NCBI GenBank assembly: GCA_963849955.1
Contig: CAWKJU010000003.1
Coordinates: forward strand, 37,617-101,616
Source: CAWFGW01 sp963849955
GTDB lineage: Bacteria > Bacteroidota > Bacteroidia > Cytophagales > JAAEPT01
DNA: 64,000 nucleotides
Direction: 5' to 3'
Positions 25,462-34,313 of the stretch are shown here, piece after piece. The notes below the pieces were generated by a model. That model did no database searches. It worked only from the letters and a program-made list of their open reading frames with translations, and had not been told where the DNA came from. Each line of letters starts with the position of its first letter. Within the stretch, counting starts at the first letter, position 1. The position numbers and the translations under genes were made by a program.

Positions 25462-25977
25462 TCATATTTCTATATTAAGATTATCAATAAAAAACTTTTG
25501 CTTATTAGGGTTCCAAATATATAATTTAAAGTTTTTAGTTTTCGATGAAAAACTGGGTAAGTTAAAGATGTATTCTTTACTTACCCAGTTGTTTATAGTA
25601 TCAGTAGTAATTGGATAACTTTCATAATACTGATCTTCTTCGCTATTTTGATAGGAAAGGACTATGTTACTAAAATTTGTAGATTCTCCTAAATGCATAA
25701 AAGAAACTTTTAAAGCATTTGCATTATAGCCTTTTAGCTTGTTGTCCAAATAAATAGTTAAACCAAATTCTTTTTCACTTTCAATAATGGCGCTTTGATT
25801 ACCGGAGAAAAAAGCATCATATGTACGAGTATACTCATCTTCGAAATCAATAATAATATTTTTAGTATGAAGATTAGTTTTGAAATGATTTGTAATAAAA
25901 ACACCCAAAGAGATTACGAATATAATTACAGTTAGAATTAATACTTTTATATCTGTACTCTTTATATTTACTTTCAT
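25462..25977 (-). CDS. Hypothetical membrane-anchored protein
   Basis: Not recognised. 171 aa: residues 11-30 are a single transmembrane segment (VLILTVIIFVISLGVFITNH), followed by a beta-rich domain. That domain resembles a carbohydrate-binding jelly roll in general character (DFEDEY, alternating hydrophobic strands, YIWNPNKQKFFIDNLNIEI at the end), but no family can be named. The start is divergent from the membrane glycosyltransferase gene (33 bp apart), which suggests a functional link in glycan metabolism. Its stop abuts that of pyc. Confidence 0.7.
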   Translation of the reverse strand: MKVNIKSTDIKVLILTVIIFVISLGVFITNHFKTNLHTKNIIIDFEDEYTRTYDAFFSGNQSAIIESEKEFGLTIYLDNKLKGYNANALKVSFMHLGESTNFSNIVLSYQNSEEDQYYESYPITTDTINNWVSKEYIFNLPSFSSKTKNFKLYIWNPNKQKFFIDNLNIEI

Positions 25978-26009
25978 AACAAAGTCAGTTTAGTTTAAAT
26001 TATAAATAT

Positions 26010-27395
26010 ATGCCTTTTAAGATTATTACTTATTCAATTTTAGTAATATCCTCTATTTTGCTTTTTTTTTCACTTTTTCAGAATGCATTTATTTATGAAA
26101 AATCTCTCGCTAAGTTTTCACATAATTATGATAAAAGAGAAGATGGTATTGTAGATAGTAAAATCCCCTTTGTAAAAGTAGAAGAAAGTAATTTTATACA
26201 TTGGGATGTATTAGCATACAATAAGCTAAAGAATGATTTATATACTGTGCCTAAGGGAGCTGCAAATTTAAACTTTGCTTTTTTTCCTTTATTTCCTATG
26301 ATATGGAAGGTAAGTGGTCTGTCTGCTAAATACATTGGATTTTTAAATTATGCTTTTTTTACAGTGGGTATAATCTTTTTAGCTTTGTCGTTTTCTGCTG
26401 ATTTTATAAGAAACTCAAATGTTAAATATCTTTTACTCATACTCTTGCCTACAAATATTGTTTTCTTAATTCCGTACAGTGAAGCTTTGTTTTTTTTAAC
26501 ATTTTCAATTGCAATATGGGGTTTTGTAAAAGATAAACCAGCAGTGCTTTTTATAGCACTTTTTCTAAATGCTACCACACGCTCTTCGGGTAACATTATA
26601 CTTCTTTCAATGTTGGCGGTAGATTTAATTTATTTTTTCAGAACCAGGTATAATTTTGAAAAAGTAAAAAAGGCAATTCTTTTTCGTTATATGCCCATTT
26701 TGTTAGGGATAACTTCAGTTGCACTAATCCAAAAATATTATGGGAGTCCCAGTTTTTTTTACTTTTTCTCAGTTCAAAAAGAATTTTGGGAGTTGTATTT
26801 AAGCTGGCCTGAGAAAATTTTTGATTGGTCAAAAGAAGGTTTTTCAATGAATTATGGAGTGGTTTTTATTGTAATTGTACCTCTCTTAATTTATGTTTTT
26901 AGAAGTGGACTTTCTGTTGTTTTTAGAAACATTAGTTTTCCAAAAGAGGATGGCAACGATGAAAATGCTAGATTGGAATTTGTTTTTTTTCTATCAGCTA
27001 TTTATATAGTTGCTAATTTTTTGTTGACAGTCCTTTTTAGACACGGTAGTATTAATACCTTATTTAGATATACCTTATCTACACCTTTCTTTTTCTTTAT
27101 TTGTATTCAATTTGAAAAATATTGTTCTATTAATTTGATAAAAAAGTTAATTGTAAATCTGACAACGCTAGTTTTAGCAATTTACTTAATTAAGTTTATA
27201 CCATATGCCACGTATATTAGTTACCAGTGGATAGGCTTTATTTTATTATATGCCTTTAGTTTTCTTTATTTACTCCAAAAATATTCGAAATCGATATTCT
27301 ACAATGTATGTTTGGGTTTGTATGCTATTATTTCGGTAATTTGGCAAGCCTATCTATTTAATGTTTACTTAAGCAATGGATGGATATTTCTTTAA
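26010..27395 (+). CDS. Multispan membrane protein, PIG-V-like mannosyltransferase
   Basis: 461 aa with about ten hydrophobic segments, A/T-rich and Phe/Ile-rich. The first periplasmic loop contains FIHWDVLAYNKLKNDLY (acidic residue near 69), then LNFAFFPLFPMIWKV. This resembles the RWDxxHYxxIA and FPLYP motifs of GT-C enzymes of the PIG-V (GPI mannosyltransferase 2) family. Such enzymes use polyprenyl-phosphate sugars at the outer face of the inner membrane. The substitution of Arg by His in the motif and the lack of a tool search keep this tentative. It is divergent from the anchored hypothetical at 25462 and 17 bp upstream of cmk. Confidence 0.65.
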   Translation: MPFKIITYSILVISSILLFFSLFQNAFIYEKSLAKFSHNYDKREDGIVDSKIPFVKVEESNFIHWDVLAYNKLKNDLYTVPKGAANLNFAFFPLFPMIWKVSGLSAKYIGFLNYAFFTVGIIFLALSFSADFIRNSNVKYLLLILLPTNIVFLIPYSEALFFLTFSIAIWGFVKDKPAVLFIALFLNATTRSSGNIILLSMLAVDLIYFFRTRYNFEKVKKAILFRYMPILLGITSVALIQKYYGSPSFFYFFSVQKEFWELYLSWPEKIFDWSKEGFSMNYGVVFIVIVPLLIYVFRSGLSVVFRNISFPKEDGNDENARLEFVFFLSAIYIVANFLLTVLFRHGSINTLFRYTLSTPFFFFICIQFEKYCSINLIKKLIVNLTTLVLAIYLIKFIPYATYISYQWIGFILLYAFSFLYLLQKYSKSIFYNVCLGLYAIISVIWQAYLFNVYLSNGWIFL

Positions 27396-27412
27396 ACTAA
27401 GAATAGAGTTCT

Positions 27413-28102
27413 GTGAATAAAAAAGAATTAATAATAATAGCTATTGATGGATATTCTGGTTGTGGTAAAAGTACTACAGCTAAATTAGTAGCAGATGAAA
27501 TTGGCTATTCATACTTGGATACAGGAGCAATGTACCGAGCAGTTACTTTATATTTTTTAGACAACCATATAAACATTACTAACGATAAGTCGGTTTTAGA
27601 AGCATTAGAAAAAATCAAGATTGAATTTCGTTTTAACGAAAAGTTTAAACGTTCAGAGATCTATCTTAATGGATTGCGAGTTCAAAAGGAGATTAGAACC
27701 ATGCATGTTTCAGAAGCAGTAAGTGACGTTAGCGCTTTATCTCCGGTTAGAAAGAAATTAGTTGAACTTCAACAAAAAATAGGTAAAACCGGTGGAGTAG
27801 TAATGGATGGGCGAGATATTGGAACAACTGTGTTTCCCAACGCTGAGCTAAAAGTGTTCATGACTGCTGATATAAAAGCCAGAGCTTTTCGCAGACAAAA
27901 AGAGATGTCAAAAGAAGGAGAGGTGTTGTCCATTGAAGATATTGTGAATAACTTGAAGTCCCGCGATACTATTGACATGAATCGAACAGAGAGTCCGTTA
28001 CGTCAAGCAGAGGATGCCTTTGTTATTGATACAACAGAGCTAACCGTTGATAATCAGGTCCAAGCGGTTATAGGGTTATATCACAAAATTATAAAAGGGT
28101 AA
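27413..28102 (+). CDS. cmk: Cytidylate kinase
   Basis: Phosphorylates CMP and dCMP with ATP, cytosolic nucleotide metabolism. 229 aa, normal. Starts at GTG 27413 (MNKKELIIIAIDGYSGCGKST). The P-loop DGYSGCGKSTTAKLVADE lies at residues 11-28. CMP-binding and lid motifs are YLDTGAMYRAVTLY, MDGRDIGTTVFPNAELKVF and NRTESPLRQAEDAFVIDT near the C terminus. It follows the membrane glycosyltransferase gene by 17 bp and is followed by the nqr operon promoter. Confidence 0.97.
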   Translation: MNKKELIIIAIDGYSGCGKSTTAKLVADEIGYSYLDTGAMYRAVTLYFLDNHINITNDKSVLEALEKIKIEFRFNEKFKRSEIYLNGLRVQKEIRTMHVSEAVSDVSALSPVRKKLVELQQKIGKTGGVVMDGRDIGTTVFPNAELKVFMTADIKARAFRRQKEMSKEGEVLSIEDIVNNLKSRDTIDMNRTESPLRQAEDAFVIDTTELTVDNQVQAVIGLYHKIIKG

Positions 28103-28176
28103 ATCGTTTAATTTCATTAGAAATTAAAAAACTAAAATTAACGATCGTTAAACTGATATTATATTAGTGAAATTAT

Positions 28177-28198
28177 TAACTTTAGCGTCCCTAACAGG
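28177..28198 (+). promoter_or_regulatory. Probable promoter of the nqr operon
   Basis: TAACTTTA (28177-28184), one base from TAnnTTTG, is followed by GCGTCCC, much as in the aro (4222-4228) and rplM (7752-7758) promoters. There is no obvious -33 box. It lies about 49 bp before the nqrA ATG. Confidence 0.45.
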
Positions 28199-28232
28199 CT
28201 AGTAATAGTTTAAAATTGTACTATAGAAAGGT

Positions 28233-29609
28233 ATGTCGGTAAATATCAAGCTGAAAAAAGGTTTCGATATAAATTTAGAAGGAAAAGCAGAGAAGACCGT
28301 GGTTCAAGCGCCAGCGTCTGAATACTATGCTATTAAACCAGAAGAATTTATAGGATACGTAAAACCAAAACTTCTTGTAAAAGAAGGAGATCAAGTAAAA
28401 GCAGGTCAAGCTTTGTACTATGATAAAAGTTTAGAATCTATGAAGTTTGCTTCTCCTGTAAGCGGTGAAGTAGTAGAGATTAAACGAGGTGATAAAAGAA
28501 GATTGTTAGAAATAGTTGTGAAATCGGATGGTTTACAAACTTATGAACAGTCTAAATCTTATTCATCATCAGAAATTGCTAGTTTGTCTGTTGAAGATAC
28601 AAAAAAAGCAATGTTAGACGGAGGTGTTTGGCCATGTGTCATACAACGACCTTTTTCTGTCATAGCTAATCCAGACGATGCTCCTAAAGCAATTTTCATA
28701 TCTGGATTTGATAGTGCTCCACTTGCACCAGATTACTCTGTGATACTGAAGGGTGAAGAAGAAAATTTCAAAACAGGTATTGATATACTTAAGAAACTCA
28801 CTACTGGTACAGTACACTTAAACCTTAGTACAGATGCAGAGATGTGTAATGCTTACAGTGGGGCAAAAGGTGTGCAACAGAATAAAATTTCTGGTCCACA
28901 CCCCGCAGGTAATGTAGGTATTCAGATTCATCACATAGCACCAATTAACAAAGGTGAAATAGTTTGGACAGTTAACCCTCAAAGTGTCGTTTACATAGGC
29001 CGTTTCTTTAACAAAGGAATCTATGACACTTCAAAGGTGATTGCTGTTGCTGGTTCTGAAGTTAAAACCCCCCAGTATTATAAAATAATTGGAGGAGCTA
29101 GTGTGAAGAGTCTGGTAGATAATAACCTGAAATCGGAACATGTCCGTTTTATTTCGGGTAACGTTTTATCAGGAACAAAAGTAGAAAAGGAAGGTTATAT
29201 TGGTTTTTATGACAATCTATTGACGGTTATTCCAGAAGGCGATGAATTGAGATTCTTTGGTTCATTTTTACCCTCATCTGATCGTGTAAGCTATCATCGA
29301 GCGATAGGGTTGATGTCTTTCATGAATAAATTCCTTAAGCCCAAGAAAGAGTATGTTGTTGATACTAACATCAATGGTGAACATCGGGCATTTGTTCAAA
29401 GTGGTGTTTTGGAAGACGTCTTACCAATGGATATTTATCCTACACATTTATTAAAAGCTATCCTGACAGAAGATTTTGAGGAAATGGAAGCTTTAGGAAT
29501 ATATGAAGTAGCAGAGGAGGATTTTGCATTGTGTGAATTTGTTGATGTTTCGAAACATAACATTCAGTCAATCATTCGTCAAGGATTAGATTTAATCAAA
29601 AACAGTTAA
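28233..29609 (+). CDS. nqrA: Na+-NQR subunit A
   Basis: Cytoplasmic-side subunit of the sodium-pumping NADH:ubiquinone/menaquinone oxidoreductase. 458 aa, normal length. Starts MSVNIKLKKGFDINLEGKA, with the family-typical lipoyl-like N-terminal fold (VKEGDQVKAGQALYYDKS, ASPVSGEVVEIKRGDKRR). Further conserved parts are HPAGNVGIQIHHIAPI and YYKIIGGASVKSL. First gene of nqrABCDE, 5 bp before nqrB. Confidence 0.97.
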   Translation: MSVNIKLKKGFDINLEGKAEKTVVQAPASEYYAIKPEEFIGYVKPKLLVKEGDQVKAGQALYYDKSLESMKFASPVSGEVVEIKRGDKRRLLEIVVKSDGLQTYEQSKSYSSSEIASLSVEDTKKAMLDGGVWPCVIQRPFSVIANPDDAPKAIFISGFDSAPLAPDYSVILKGEEENFKTGIDILKKLTTGTVHLNLSTDAEMCNAYSGAKGVQQNKISGPHPAGNVGIQIHHIAPINKGEIVWTVNPQSVVYIGRFFNKGIYDTSKVIAVAGSEVKTPQYYKIIGGASVKSLVDNNLKSEHVRFISGNVLSGTKVEKEGYIGFYDNLLTVIPEGDELRFFGSFLPSSDRVSYHRAIGLMSFMNKFLKPKKEYVVDTNINGEHRAFVQSGVLEDVLPMDIYPTHLLKAILTEDFEEMEALGIYEVAEEDFALCEFVDVSKHNIQSIIRQGLDLIKNS

Positions 29610-29614
29610 TAGAA

Positions 29615-30793
29615 ATGCAATTCTTAAGAGATAAAGTTAAAGAGTTACGCCCTCTTTTTGAGAAGGGAGGGAAGTTCGAGAAATTCTATTTCGTTTATGA
29701 AGCTCATGAAACCTTGTTCTTTCAACCTGATCATGTTACAGGTCCAAAAGGAGCACATATTCGTGATGCAAATGATATGAAAAGAACGATGGTAACGGTT
29801 ATTTTAGCCATGATACCTTGTTTACTATTTGGCGTTTGGAATGTTGGACATCAACATTTTATTGCCTTATCAGAAGCTCAGATTCAAGCAGAGTTAGGTC
29901 TAGGTATACTTGATGCTACTATGTTTGATAAAGTATGGTTTGGTTTACTTCGTTTTATTCCAATTTTAGCAGTTTCCTATGGTGTAGGATTAGGTATAGA
30001 GTTCGCTTTTGCTACAATTTATAGACATCCAGTTGCGGAAGGGTTTTTAGTATCAGGAATGCTAATTCCTTTAATCGTACCTTCTACTATTCCGTTATGG
30101 CAAGTTGGAGTTGCAACTGCATTTGCTGTTGTTTTGGGTAAGGAAGTATTTGGTGGTACTGGTATGAATTTACTCAACCCCGCATTAACTGCTAGAGCAT
30201 TCTTGTTCTTTGCCTACCCAGCACAAATCTCTGGAGACAAAGTTTGGGTCGATGTTGATGGTTATTCAGCAGCAACGGTTTTAGGTGATGCAGCAGCAGG
30301 TATTGCCTCTTCAGTAGATTATAAATATAGTTTCATGGATATGTTTTTAGGTTTTATACCTGGTAGTATCGGTGAAACCTCTACGTTGTTGTGTATCGTT
30401 GGAGCTATTATATTAATAGGAACTGGTGTTGGAAGCTGGAGAATTATTTTCTCAATGATATTAGGAGCTCTTACACTTGCCTGGGTACTTGAAGCCGGAG
30501 GTGTGAACTTCTTTGGGGTAGATCATTTCTACTACCATTTGGTAGCTGGAGGTTTTGCGTTTGGAACAGTGTTTATGGCCACAGACCCAGTGTCTGCATC
30601 ACAAACTAACACTGGTAAATTGATTTATGGATTTATGGCTGGTGGCTTATCAATACTAGTTAGAGTGGTAAACCCCGCATATCCAGAAGGAGTGATGTTA
30701 GCTATTCTTTTAATGAATGTGTTAGCGCCACTTGTTGATTATTTTGTAATATCTGCGAACAAAAATAGAAGATTGAAACGTGCAACAGTCTAA
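29615..30793 (+). CDS. nqrB: Na+-NQR subunit B
   Basis: Integral membrane subunit carrying covalent FMN and riboflavin, part of the Na+ channel. 392 aa with about ten membrane segments. The predicted flavinylation site is Thr221 in DGYSAATVLGD. Other conserved segments are GGTGMNLLNPALTARAF and HLVAGGFAFGTVFMATDPVSA. It overlaps nqrC by 14 bp. Confidence 0.97.
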   Translation: MQFLRDKVKELRPLFEKGGKFEKFYFVYEAHETLFFQPDHVTGPKGAHIRDANDMKRTMVTVILAMIPCLLFGVWNVGHQHFIALSEAQIQAELGLGILDATMFDKVWFGLLRFIPILAVSYGVGLGIEFAFATIYRHPVAEGFLVSGMLIPLIVPSTIPLWQVGVATAFAVVLGKEVFGGTGMNLLNPALTARAFLFFAYPAQISGDKVWVDVDGYSAATVLGDAAAGIASSVDYKYSFMDMFLGFIPGSIGETSTLLCIVGAIILIGTGVGSWRIIFSMILGALTLAWVLEAGGVNFFGVDHFYYHLVAGGFAFGTVFMATDPVSASQTNTGKLIYGFMAGGLSILVRVVNPAYPEGVMLAILLMNVLAPLVDYFVISANKNRRLKRATV

Positions 30794-31577
30794 TGGTTAT
30801 ATAGTAGCATTCACTGTCGGGATGACGGTGGTCTGCGCAGTACTTCTTGCAGGTGTCTCTGAGTATTTAAAACCAGAACATAAAAAACAAGAAGATATTG
30901 ATATCAAAACGAATATCTTGAGTGCTTATATGGATGTGCCTGCTGGCTCAGACATTCAAGGTTTATATGATCAATACATTGATGGTATTGTCGTAAACTA
31001 TCAAGGGGAAGTTGTAGAGAAAAATTCTGAAGGGAATCCAGTTTCTGCAGCAAGTATTCAACCTCGAAAAGAGTACAAGAAGAAAGACGTGAAAGATAAA
31101 TTGTTTCCTGTTTACCGCTTCAAAAGTGAAGTGAATACAGGTAGCTACGATGCGTATATCATACCAGTATATGGTAATGGTCTTTGGGATGAAATATGGG
31201 GTTATGTTGCTATAGGTCCTGATTATAATACCATCGAAGGTACATCATTTGATCACAAAGGTGAAACCCCTGGTTTAGGAGCTAGGATTACTACAAATGA
31301 ATTTGAAACCCGATTTAAGGGTAAACAAATATTTGATGGTGAAACCTTAAAATCTGTAAAAGTGTTGAAAGGTGAAGGAAATGAAATTGTGAATGAAAAA
31401 GAATATAAAGTAGATGGTTTATCTGGTGCAACGATGACTACTAGTGGTGTAAATAATATGCTAGAAGCATATTTTAAACACTACAAGCCCTATTTGTTAA
31501 AATCAAGAAGCTCTGTAGCGTCTACTGGTTCTGAAACCAGTGATGTGAAGCTAGAAGATTTGCTTAATAATCAATAA
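30780..31577 (+). CDS. nqrC: Na+-NQR subunit C
   Basis: Membrane-anchored flavoprotein subunit with covalently bound FMN, the periplasmic-side electron carrier. 265 aa. GTG start at 30780 inside the nqrB end; the N-terminal anchor is YIVAFTVGMTVVCAVLLAGV. The FMN attachment motif DGLSGATMTTSG gives Thr218 as the flavinylated residue. GETPGLGARITT is also conserved. The C-terminal 35 residues form a Ser/Asp-rich extension. Flavinylation needs an ApbE-type transferase, which is not in the window. Confidence 0.96.
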   Translation: MQQSNGYIVAFTVGMTVVCAVLLAGVSEYLKPEHKKQEDIDIKTNILSAYMDVPAGSDIQGLYDQYIDGIVVNYQGEVVEKNSEGNPVSAASIQPRKEYKKKDVKDKLFPVYRFKSEVNTGSYDAYIIPVYGNGLWDEIWGYVAIGPDYNTIEGTSFDHKGETPGLGARITTNEFETRFKGKQIFDGETLKSVKVLKGEGNEIVNEKEYKVDGLSGATMTTSGVNNMLEAYFKHYKPYLLKSRSSVASTGSETSDVKLEDLLNNQ

Positions 31578-31611
31578 TTGTATAGTTATAATACACTTAA
31601 AGTAAAGAATA

Positions 31612-32289
31612 ATGAGTACTGAAACTCTAGAAAAGGAAGAAGTAGCGGTTAAGAAGGTAAGCGAACCGTTATTTTCAAAGCGAAGAAAAAAATTCGTTAC
31701 TGATCCTTTGGATGATGATAACCCCGTAACAGTTCAAGTGTTGGGTATCTGTTCTGCATTGGCAGTAACGGCTCAAATGAAACCAACGTTTGTAATGGCA
31801 ATTTCAGTGACTGCTGTAATTGTATTTTCGAACTTGATTATTTCACTGGTTAGAAACTTAATTCCGAACAGAATTCGAATTATAGCACAATTGGCTATTG
31901 TTGCGACATTAGTAGCATTAGTTGATATGTTACTTAAAGCATACGATTATCAAACATGGAAAGCACTTTCCGTATTTGTAGGTTTGATTATTACCAACTG
32001 TATTGTAATGGGTCGTTTAGAAGCGTTTGCTATGGCTAATAAACCATGGGATTCTGTTTTGGATGGTTTAGGTAGTGGTTTTGGCTATTCTTGGATTATC
32101 ATGGCTGTTGCAATAGCACGGGAATTGTTAGGTTCTGGCAAATTGCTAGGCGTTGAAGTTATTCCAGAATTTGTTAGAGACTTAGGGTATGTTAACAATG
32201 GTTTAATGGTGACTCCAGTAGGTGCATTTATGGTGCTTGGAATTATCATCTGGATACAACGCCTTAAAAGTGGTTACGTTGAAAATTAA
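31612..32289 (+). CDS. nqrD: Na+-NQR subunit D
   Basis: Integral membrane subunit, six helices, paired with NqrE and sharing the buried iron centre (family knowledge). 225 aa, with an N-terminal extension of about 30 polar residues before FVTDPLDDDNPVTVQVLGICSALAV. Other conserved parts are TNCIVMGRLEAFAMANKPW and SWIIMAVAIARELLGSGKLLG. It lies 34 bp after nqrC and 23 bp before nqrE. Confidence 0.96.
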   Translation: MSTETLEKEEVAVKKVSEPLFSKRRKKFVTDPLDDDNPVTVQVLGICSALAVTAQMKPTFVMAISVTAVIVFSNLIISLVRNLIPNRIRIIAQLAIVATLVALVDMLLKAYDYQTWKALSVFVGLIITNCIVMGRLEAFAMANKPWDSVLDGLGSGFGYSWIIMAVAIARELLGSGKLLGVEVIPEFVRDLGYVNNGLMVTPVGAFMVLGIIIWIQRLKSGYVEN

Positions 32290-32312
32290 TCATATTTAAA
32301 AGAGTAACGAAA

Positions 32313-33032
32313 ATGGAATTATTAAACCTATTTATAAAATCAATTTTTATTGAGAATATGATTTTCTCTTTCTTCCTGGGTATGTGTTCATACTTAGCGG
32401 TATCGAAGAAAGTTAAAACAGCTATTGGTTTAGGGGCTGCGGTAATATTTGTATTATTAATCACCACACCTTTAAACTGGGTCATCAATGAATATATTCT
32501 TAAAGAAGGAGCGATCTATAATTGGACAGGGGTGGAATCCTTAGCGACAGTTGATCTAGGCTTTTTAAGATACATCATGTTTATCGCAACAATTGCAGCG
32601 ATGGTACAATTAGTGGAAATGGTGGTTGAAAAAGTCTCTCCTGCGTTATATGGTGCTTTAGGAATATTTCTTCCTTTAATTGCCGTAAACTGTTCTATTT
32701 TAGGTGGGTCATTATTTATGGTTGCACGTGATTATACTTTTGCTGAGTCTGTAGTGTTTGGACTTGGTGCAGGAGTCGGATGGATGTTTGCAATAGTTGC
32801 CTTGGCTGCAATTAGAGAAAAACTAAAATACTCACATGTGCCAGCACCTTTACGTGGACTGGGTATCACTATGATAGTTACTGGTTTAATGGGGATGGCT
32901 TTTATGTCATTTATGGGGATTCAGTTAGGTGGTCAGGAAGAACCTGAACAGCTTATGGCTGATGGAATTCATACACCTGTGGGAAAAAGTAGTGAAGATG
33001 CTTCTTCGGAAGATTATATAGAAGAAGATTAA
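32313..33032 (+). CDS. nqrE: Na+-NQR subunit E
   Basis: Integral membrane partner of NqrD. 239 aa, six helices, with MELLNLFIKSIFIENMIFSFFLGMC at the start (shown here only as family-typical) and VNCSILGGSLFMVARDY in the core, whose Cys is a likely metal ligand. The last ~35 residues are an acidic tail (SSEDASSEDYIEED), longer than in proteobacterial NqrE. A strong terminator follows at 33052-33088 and the next gene is not nqrF, which is unusual. Confidence 0.95.
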   Translation: MELLNLFIKSIFIENMIFSFFLGMCSYLAVSKKVKTAIGLGAAVIFVLLITTPLNWVINEYILKEGAIYNWTGVESLATVDLGFLRYIMFIATIAAMVQLVEMVVEKVSPALYGALGIFLPLIAVNCSILGGSLFMVARDYTFAESVVFGLGAGVGWMFAIVALAAIREKLKYSHVPAPLRGLGITMIVTGLMGMAFMSFMGIQLGGQEEPEQLMADGIHTPVGKSSEDASSEDYIEED

Positions 33033-33051
33033 TAATAATATCTGTTTAGAT

Positions 33052-33088
33052 TAAAAAGCTGTATCATATCGATACGGCTTTTTTTTTC
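33052..33088 (+). terminator. Intrinsic terminator after nqrE
   Basis: AAGCTGTATC (33056-33065) pairs with GATACGGCTT (33071-33080) with one G-U pair, loop ATATC, then nine T. It closes the nqrABCDE operon. Confidence 0.9.
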
Positions 33089-33108
33089 ACTTAACTTAGT
33101 GGTCTGAT

Positions 33109-33705
33109 ATGAATGGAATTATTAAAAATGGATTGAAATTTTTTCTTAGAGGAGTATTTTTTATAACTCCTATTGGAGTTACCATACTACTCTTCTTAAA
33201 AATATTTACCTGGTTTGAGGAAATATTTGATCAAACAGACTTAGAGGGGGTAAGCTTGTTATTATTTATTGTATTTATTTTTCTTATTATATCATTAATT
33301 GGTTATCTGGGTTCAACCCTTATTGCATCTCCTGTATCTCAATTTATTGAAAAAACTATTTCAAAAATACCTCTTTTTAATTTTGTGTATTCATCGATTA
33401 AAGATTTAACAGATGCCTTTATAGGGAATAAAAAGAAGTTTGATAAACCAGTACTTGTAAGTTTAACCCCCATGGGAGCCGTACAAAAGTTAGGTTTTAT
33501 CACACAAGAAGACTTGAGTGATTTTAACCTTCCAGGAAAAGTTGTTGTTTATTTACCACACTCATATGCCTTTTCAGGTAATATGTACATTGTTAATAAA
33601 GAGGCGGTACAATTGTTAGATATATCCAGCTCCGAATGCATGAAGTTTATTGTTTCAGCTGGAGTAGCTGGTTTTTCAGGATTAAAAAATGCCGAAGACA
33701 AATAA
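33109..33705 (+). CDS. DUF502-family membrane protein
   Basis: 198 aa with two membrane segments near residues 14-32 (GVFFITPIGVTILLFLKIF) and 50-75. It then shows the family-typical IPLFNFVYSSIKDLTDAF and a small beta domain with GFITQEDL and VVYLPHSYAFSGNMYIV. The DUF502 family is widespread in bacteria and plants (COV proteins); molecular function is not established. Separate from nqr by a terminator and closed by its own hairpin shared with trxA. Confidence 0.9.
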   Translation: MNGIIKNGLKFFLRGVFFITPIGVTILLFLKIFTWFEEIFDQTDLEGVSLLLFIVFIFLIISLIGYLGSTLIASPVSQFIEKTISKIPLFNFVYSSIKDLTDAFIGNKKKFDKPVLVSLTPMGAVQKLGFITQEDLSDFNLPGKVVVYLPHSYAFSGNMYIVNKEAVQLLDISSSECMKFIVSAGVAGFSGLKNAEDK

Positions 33706-33734
33706 AAAAGACAGCTAATTGCTGTCTTTTTTTT
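33702..33734. terminator. Bidirectional terminator between DUF502 gene and trxA
   Basis: AAAAGACAGC (33706-33715) pairs perfectly with GCTGTCTTTT (33721-33730), loop TAATT, with T runs on both strands. It serves the two convergent genes. Confidence 0.9.
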
Positions 33735-33756
33735 AGATTATATCAAGTTTAATTGC

Positions 33757-34077
33757 TTAAATCTGATTGTTTATTTTTTCAGCTAAAACAGCTTTTGGAA
33801 CAGCTCCTACCTGTTTGTCAACAATTTCACCACCTTTTATTACTAAAAGAGTAGGGATACTTCTAATACCAAATTTAGCTGATATATTAGGGTTTTCGTC
33901 CACATTTACTTTTCCGATTACCGCTTTACCATCATATTCTCCTGCTAATTCTTCTACAACTGGACCTATCATCTTACAAGGACCACACCATTCAGCCCAA
34001 AAGTCAACAAGAACAGGCTTATCAGTTGCTATTATTTGATCAAAATTAGCGTCTGTTATTTCTATTGCTTTACCCAT
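33757..34077 (-). CDS. trxA: Thioredoxin
   Basis: General cytosolic protein disulfide reductase. 106 aa, standard length, with intact active site FWAEWCGPCKMIGPVVEEL (Cys residues near 32 and 35), the DENPNISAKFGIRSIPTLLV cis-Pro loop and the GAVPKAVLAEKIN C-terminal helix. It is monocistronic, convergent with the DUF502 gene. About 235 bp of A/T-rich sequence without recognisable features separate it from the MscS gene. Confidence 0.97.
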   Translation of the reverse strand: MGKAIEITDANFDQIIATDKPVLVDFWAEWCGPCKMIGPVVEELAGEYDGKAVIGKVNVDENPNISAKFGIRSIPTLLVIKGGEIVDKQVGAVPKAVLAEKINNQI

Positions 34078-34313
34078 TGTTTTCGTATTATTTATTTAAA
34101 ACTCAAATTCAAAGGTGTAACTATTTTTTGATAGGGAAAAGTTCATTTTACTTTTTTTATTTACACCTTACTTTTTTTTGCTCCTTTGTCAATATTTTTA
34201 ATCGTTGCTGTATATTATATCTTTATTTAACTACTCCTAAGTGGTATGTTTGAACAATATTTATTCAATTCATAGTCTAGCTTTTAAATAGGTCGCTGTT
34301 TGTCCAGCGGTTA

